The notes below the pieces were generated by a model. The model had not been told where the DNA came from, did no database searches, and saw nothing but the letters and a program-made list of their open reading frames with translations. Below, one piece after another: positions 13,801-16,097 of a DNA stretch of 16,097 nt (positions within the stretch are counted from its first letter, which is position 1; each line of letters begins with the position of its first letter). This stretch comes from an uncultured Ruminococcus sp. (lineage in GTDB: Bacteria; Bacillota; Clostridia; Oscillospirales; CAG-272). The position numbers were made by a program, and so were the translations under genes. The stretch is taken from NCBI GenBank assembly GCA_902796505.1, contig CADBPA010000052.1:1-16097 (forward strand), in the 5' to 3' direction.

Positions 13801-14575
13801 GATCCCGTTCGGAATGCGCCTCTGCATCGAGGACGGCGAAGAGGTCAAGCGCGGTCAGCAGCTGACCGAAGGCTTCCTGAATCCCGCCGACGTTCTGCAT
13901 ATGAACGGTATCGACGCGGTGTACGATTATATCATCCGCGAAGTCCAGAAGGTCTACCGCGGTGAGGACGTTGAGATCAACGATAAGCACGTCGAGTGTA
14001 TCACGAGACAGATGACGCGCAAGGTCAAGGTCGAAGATCCGGGCGATACCGATCTTCTCGCCGGAACGACCGTGGATATTCTGGAACTGCGTGAGGAGAA
14101 CGAGAAGATCGACGCGCGCATCGCCGCCGGCGAGATCACCCTTCGCCACGCGGAGGTCGCTCCGATGCTCCTCGGTATCACCAAGGCGTCCTTGATGACC
14201 GAGTCCTTCCTCTCCGCCGCCTCCTTCCAGGAGACCACGAAGGTGCTGACCGAGTCCGCCATCAAGGGCAAGAGCGATAAGCTGCTCGGCTTGAAGGAAA
14301 ACGTCATCATCGGTAAGCTGATCCCTGCCGGTACCGGCCTCGAAGAGTACAACAACATCGAGGTGGACGACGCGGGAGATCCGAACCTTATGTCCGCCTA
14401 CTCCGCGGTGATCGCCGCCGCAAGGCGCGACGAGGATGAGGACGAAGAGGACATCCACGAGCATATCGACGAAGAGCCGAACGAGGTCGTCTACGTCGCG
14501 TCGGGAGACGGAGAATCCGGTCCCGTCCATGAGGACGACGCACCCGAAAAGCCCTCCGAAGATCCCGAAGAATAA
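10868..14575 (+). CDS. rpoC: DNA-directed RNA polymerase subunit beta'
   Basis: RpoC is the catalytic clamp subunit of RNA polymerase. The 1235-aa product has the N-terminal zinc site (C59, C61, C74, C77) and the absolutely conserved NADFDGD at 446-452, whose D448, D450 and D452 hold the catalytic Mg2+. The second zinc site comprises C791, C865, C872 and C875 (GVCVHCYG), and the trigger-loop segment MRTFHTGG starts at M909. After NADFDGDQM the usual Ala is Pro (DQMPVHVPLS). The N-terminus starts at the expected place (FDSIRIGLASPE), and an in-frame TAA 9 nt upstream excludes a longer form. The last 48 residues are an acidic low-complexity tail (23 Asp/Glu, one Lys) that makes it somewhat longer than the Bacillus protein. 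It is co-transcribed with rpoB and followed by a strong terminator. Confidence 0.99.
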   Translation: MERQAFDSIRIGLASPETIRSWSHGEVTKAETINYRTLKAERDGLFCEKIFGPTKDWECLCGKYKRVRFKGKVCEKCGVEVTTRKVRRERMGSIELAAPVSHIWYFKAVPSRIGLVLDMSPRLLEKVLYFSRYIVIDPGRTPLEKKQLLTDAEYHSAREKYENDFRADMGASAVKELLAEIDREELAADLKRQLAESAGQKKVKIIKRLEVIEAFRKSGNRPEWMILDVLPVLPPDIRPMTQLDGGRFATSDINELYRRVINRNNRLKHFLELGAPDIIIRNEKRMLQEFVDALIDNGRKGKAVTGASNRPLKSLSEILRGKQGRFRQNLLGKRVDYSGRSVIVIGPDLKIYQCGLPKEMALELFRPFVMKRLIETQKANSIKDAKKKVDRVAPEVWDALEYVIKEHPVLLNRAPTLHRLSIQAFEPILVEGRAIKLHPLVCPAFNADFDGDQMPVHVPLSSEAQAESRFLMLSANNLLKPVSGKAVTVPSQDMVLGSYYLTIDHPGEIGEGKVFRDVDEVEMAYENKQLGMHAAIKVRVTKTVDGEEKSAVIDATYGRLIFNARIPQDLGYVDRTKDPFSLEIDFATTSKKLKEIVDRTIRLHGFADAAAVLDNIKAMGYKYSTKSSLSISVYDMTIPPKKKELLAEAAKKVEDITELYNWGELSDDERYKQVIDVWDKTTNAVTDALVENLDKYNSLNMICSSGARGSMKQMRQLAGMRGLMFATNGKTIEIPIRSNFREGLTMLEYFMGAKGSRKSLSDTALRTADSGYLTRRLVDVSQDVIVREEDCGVTAGIVVSDIVNNGNVVEKFFDRLVGRYTVNDVVNEETGELIVPGNTMISEEMANEIIAAGIKEVEVRTILRCLAKRGVCVHCYGADMAHGDPVSIGEAVGVIAAQSIGEPGTQLTMRTFHTGGVAGSDITQGLPRVEELFEARRPKKPALVTAYTGTARIVSDKKLSKVIIQNPVEPAAGEIVYEIPFGMRLCIEDGEEVKRGQQLTEGFLNPADVLHMNGIDAVYDYIIREVQKVYRGEDVEINDKHVECITRQMTRKVKVEDPGDTDLLAGTTVDILELREENEKIDARIAAGEITLRHAEVAPMLLGITKASLMTESFLSAASFQETTKVLTESAIKGKSDKLLGLKENVIIGKLIPAGTGLEEYNNIEVDDAGDPNLMSAYSAVIAAARRDEDEDEEDIHEHIDEEPNEVVYVASGDGESGPVHEDDAPEKPSEDPEE

Positions 14576-14581
14576 TCTTTG

Positions 14582-14616
14582 CTTTCCCGGCGCTCGCGCG
14601 CCGGGAAAGATTTTTT
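14582..14616 (+). terminator. intrinsic terminator of the rpoBC operon
   Basis: CTTTCCCGGCGC (14582-14593) pairs perfectly with GCGCCGGGAAAG (14598-14609) around a TCGC loop. After one A, six T follow (14611-14616). It starts seven bases after the rpoC stop codon. Confidence 0.95.
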
Positions 14617-14715
14617 AGAAGGAAGAGCCGAAAACGCAAAGAAAAGTTGTCATAAAAGTGAGTTTTGCACATAAAATAGCCCGACCGGAAAATTTGCTTT
14701 GCGAAAAAATAACTA

Positions 14716-14744
14716 TTGACATTTCCCGCCCGGAATGGTACAAT
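14716..14744 (+). promoter_or_regulatory. consensus promoter of the glycosyltransferase gene
   Basis: TTGACA (14716-14721), 17-bp spacer, TACAAT (14739-14744), with an A-rich stretch just upstream (14704-14712). The start is predicted near 14751, giving a leader of about 47 nt. The gene is therefore expressed independently of rpoBC. Confidence 0.88.
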
Positions 14745-14797
14745 AAAAACAGAAATTCCCGAAAGGGAGAAAGGAGCCGCCGCAAGGCGAGAGCAGT

Positions 14798-15970
14798 ATG
14801 AGCGACCGCATCGAAACGAAAGACCGGCGCGCCGAGGAGCCGATCAAGGTCTCGGTCATTATGCCGATCTATAACGCCTATGATTATCTGCGTCCCGCAA
14901 TGGACAGCGTCCTCGGACAGACGCTGCGCGAGATCGAACTGATCTGTATCGACGACGGCTCGAACGACGGATCCTTCGACCTGATCCGGGAATATCAGAA
15001 GAGCGACAGCCGCATCCGCGTCGTCACCGAGGCGAACGCCGGTCCGTCGGTCGCGCGCAACAACGGTCTGCGCCGCGCAAGAGGGGAGTATATCGCCTTC
15101 CTCGACGCCGACGATTTCTTTGAGCCGGAGATGCTCGAAAAGCTCTACCGTCTCGCCTCCGCCGAAAAGCTCGATATCGCCATCGGCCGCTACGACCTCT
15201 ACGTCAACAGAAAGGCGATCTTCCGCCCGAATATCGGCAGCGACCACGGCGAGATCTACGAAGGCGGTCGGGTGACCTCCGGGGGAGAATATCCGAACGA
15301 GATCCTCTCCTCCACCACCGGCTATCTCTGGAACAAGATTTTCCGCCGCCGCTTCATCGAGGAGATCAACCTCACCTTCCCCGGCGAGATCCGGGTGTTC
15401 GAGGACGTCTATTTCACCGTCTCGGCGCTCGCGCTTGCCGAGCGGATCGCCAAATGCCACGAGATCCTCGTGCATCACCGGGTGTATACCGAGCAGGCGC
15501 GCAATAAAATGATGAAAAAATATTATACGCGCGTACCGGATATTTATGCAAACATCAAAGAGTTTATGATGCATAACGGAATGTACGCGCCGCTCTCGAA
15601 GGGGTTCCTGAATCTCTCGGCGAGCCGCTGCTATAAGCTCTATCATCTTCTGTCCCCCGACCGGCGCGCCGCTTTCTGGAGGATCCTGCACGAGGATTAC
15701 GCCGAGCGGCTCGGCTGGACCGAACATGCCGCCGAGGATTACGAAGACCCGGACGTCGCCGCCTTCTGCGCCGACGTGGAGCTGTATTCCTACGAACGCT
15801 ATCTGCGCGAAAAGGCGGCGGGGACGGTCTCGCTCCGGCGCGCGAAGGCGCTTCTCGAATCCTTCCGCCGTTCCAAGCGCCTGAAAGCCTTCCTGCGCGG
15901 CCTCAATCCGTTTTCGGCGGAGCGCCGGGCAAAACGGCGCGCAAAAAGGGAAGCAAAGCGCGAAAAATAA
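14798..15970 (+). CDS. family 2 (GT-A fold) glycosyltransferase with basic C-terminal tail
   Basis: This 390-aa enzyme is predicted to transfer a sugar from a nucleotide-sugar to a cell-surface polysaccharide, teichoic-acid-like polymer or glycolipid precursor on the cytoplasmic face of the membrane. The GT2 core is complete: VSVIMPIYNAYDYL at 18-31, ICIDDGSNDGS at 49-59, NAGPSVARNNGL at 80-91, and FLDADD at 101-106 with the metal-binding D-x-D at 103-105. LWNKIFRRRFIEE and VFEDVYF (about 177-206) are typical of acceptor-side segments in EpsJ/WcaA-like enzymes. No membrane helix is visible. The last 16 residues have 10 Arg/Lys and could bind acidic lipids. ATG 14798 is the only nearby start codon; AAGG lies 10 nt upstream and a stronger AAAGGAG 21 nt upstream. 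No other polysaccharide gene is in view, so the substrate is unknown. Confidence 0.93.
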   Translation: MSDRIETKDRRAEEPIKVSVIMPIYNAYDYLRPAMDSVLGQTLREIELICIDDGSNDGSFDLIREYQKSDSRIRVVTEANAGPSVARNNGLRRARGEYIAFLDADDFFEPEMLEKLYRLASAEKLDIAIGRYDLYVNRKAIFRPNIGSDHGEIYEGGRVTSGGEYPNEILSSTTGYLWNKIFRRRFIEEINLTFPGEIRVFEDVYFTVSALALAERIAKCHEILVHHRVYTEQARNKMMKKYYTRVPDIYANIKEFMMHNGMYAPLSKGFLNLSASRCYKLYHLLSPDRRAAFWRILHEDYAERLGWTEHAAEDYEDPDVAAFCADVELYSYERYLREKAAGTVSLRRAKALLESFRRSKRLKAFLRGLNPFSAERRAKRRAKREAKREK

Positions 15971-15994
15971 GCCCGTCTCCGGCATCAATATGCA

Positions 15995-16023
15995 GGGAAG
16001 CGAAATTTTCCCGAATATTTTTT
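15995..16023 (+). terminator. possible weak terminator after the glycosyltransferase gene
   Basis: GGGAA (15995-15999) can pair with TTCCC (16008-16012) around an 8-nt loop, followed by GAATA and six T (16018-16023). The stem is short, so termination may be inefficient. Confidence 0.35.
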
Positions 16024-16034
16024 CAAAAAACCTC

Positions 16035-16063
16035 TTGACAAGCGCAAAAAAGCGTGCTATACT
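16035..16063 (+). promoter_or_regulatory. consensus promoter of the gene starting at the window edge
   Basis: TTGACA (16035-16040), 17-bp spacer, TATACT (16058-16063), with TGC immediately before the -10 (extended -10). The start is predicted near 16070, about 25 nt before the ATG at 16095. Confidence 0.9.
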
Positions 16064-16094
16064 GTTGCCATCAATTTTGGAAAGGACGCCGTAA

Positions 16095-16097
16095 ATG
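16095..16097 (+). CDS. start codon of a further gene, cut by the window end
   Basis: Only the ATG is present. It is supported by an AAAGGA SD (16081-16086) at 8-nt spacing and by the consensus promoter upstream. Nothing can be said about the product. Confidence 0.75.

Noticed and set aside
10910..14530. 1206-codon open frame antisense to rpoC
   Set aside because: It is a shadow of a highly conserved gene with V/D/R-rich composition typical of antisense of GC-rich coding sequence, and it has no initiation signals.
14636..14680. Possible extra promoter (TTGTCA with TAAAAT) before the glycosyltransferase gene
   Set aside because: The spacer would be 19 bp with weak matches, while a consensus promoter lies about 60 bp downstream.
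14615..15988. 457-codon minus-strand frame across the glycosyltransferase gene
   Set aside because: It is antisense to a complete GT2 gene and extends into promoter and terminator sequence at both ends.

Overview
The window looks like chromosomal housekeeping sequence from a GC-rich member of the Bacillota, most likely an uncultured Clostridia-type lineage. That placement is inferred from four things. The RpoB and RpoC core sequences are of Firmicutes type. Ribosome-binding sites are mostly strong purine-rich Shine-Dalgarno (SD) sequences. Promoters are sigma-A-like, with TTGACA and exact 17-bp spacers. The exported proteins are lipoproteins rather than periplasmic or outer-membrane types. 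No tRNA, rRNA, CRISPR array, insertion sequence, integrase, phage gene or attachment site is visible.

Left part (1-3918): the 3' end of an MscS-type mechanosensitive channel gene is followed after 24 nt by a gene for a small lipoprotein of unknown function, ending in a bidirectional terminator. Convergent to it is apbE, for an FAD:protein FMN transferase lipoprotein with a TTG start. Divergent from apbE is a two-gene unit: an unrecognised 146-aa protein with one C-terminal membrane segment, then a PHP-family histidinol-phosphatase that is not inside a histidine operon. That unit ends at a strong intrinsic terminator.

Middle (3917-6861): a CtpE-like P-type cation ATPase gene on the minus strand has its own consensus promoter and a structured leader of about 100 nt. 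A 548-bp divergent intergenic region separates it from rpoB. This region holds both promoters, an A/T-rich UP-like element and a roughly 250-nt rpoB leader with several hairpins.

Right part (6862-16097): rpoB and rpoC, encoding the two largest subunits of RNA polymerase, form a two-gene operon closed by a strong terminator. rplJ and rplL are not upstream, and the str operon is not downstream. RpoB carries an apparent insertion of about 50 residues near its C-terminal end. Both RpoB and RpoC end in strongly acidic low-complexity tails. The rpoC start codon has no SD at normal distance; a perfect 12-bp hairpin lies between it and the nearest purine-rich tract. A monocistronic family-2 glycosyltransferase gene with a very basic C-terminus follows, and the window stops exactly at the ATG of another gene that has its own consensus promoter.

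I see no new multi-gene system. The observations most worth checking are the rpoB-rpoC control elements and the lineage-specific additions to the polymerase subunits.
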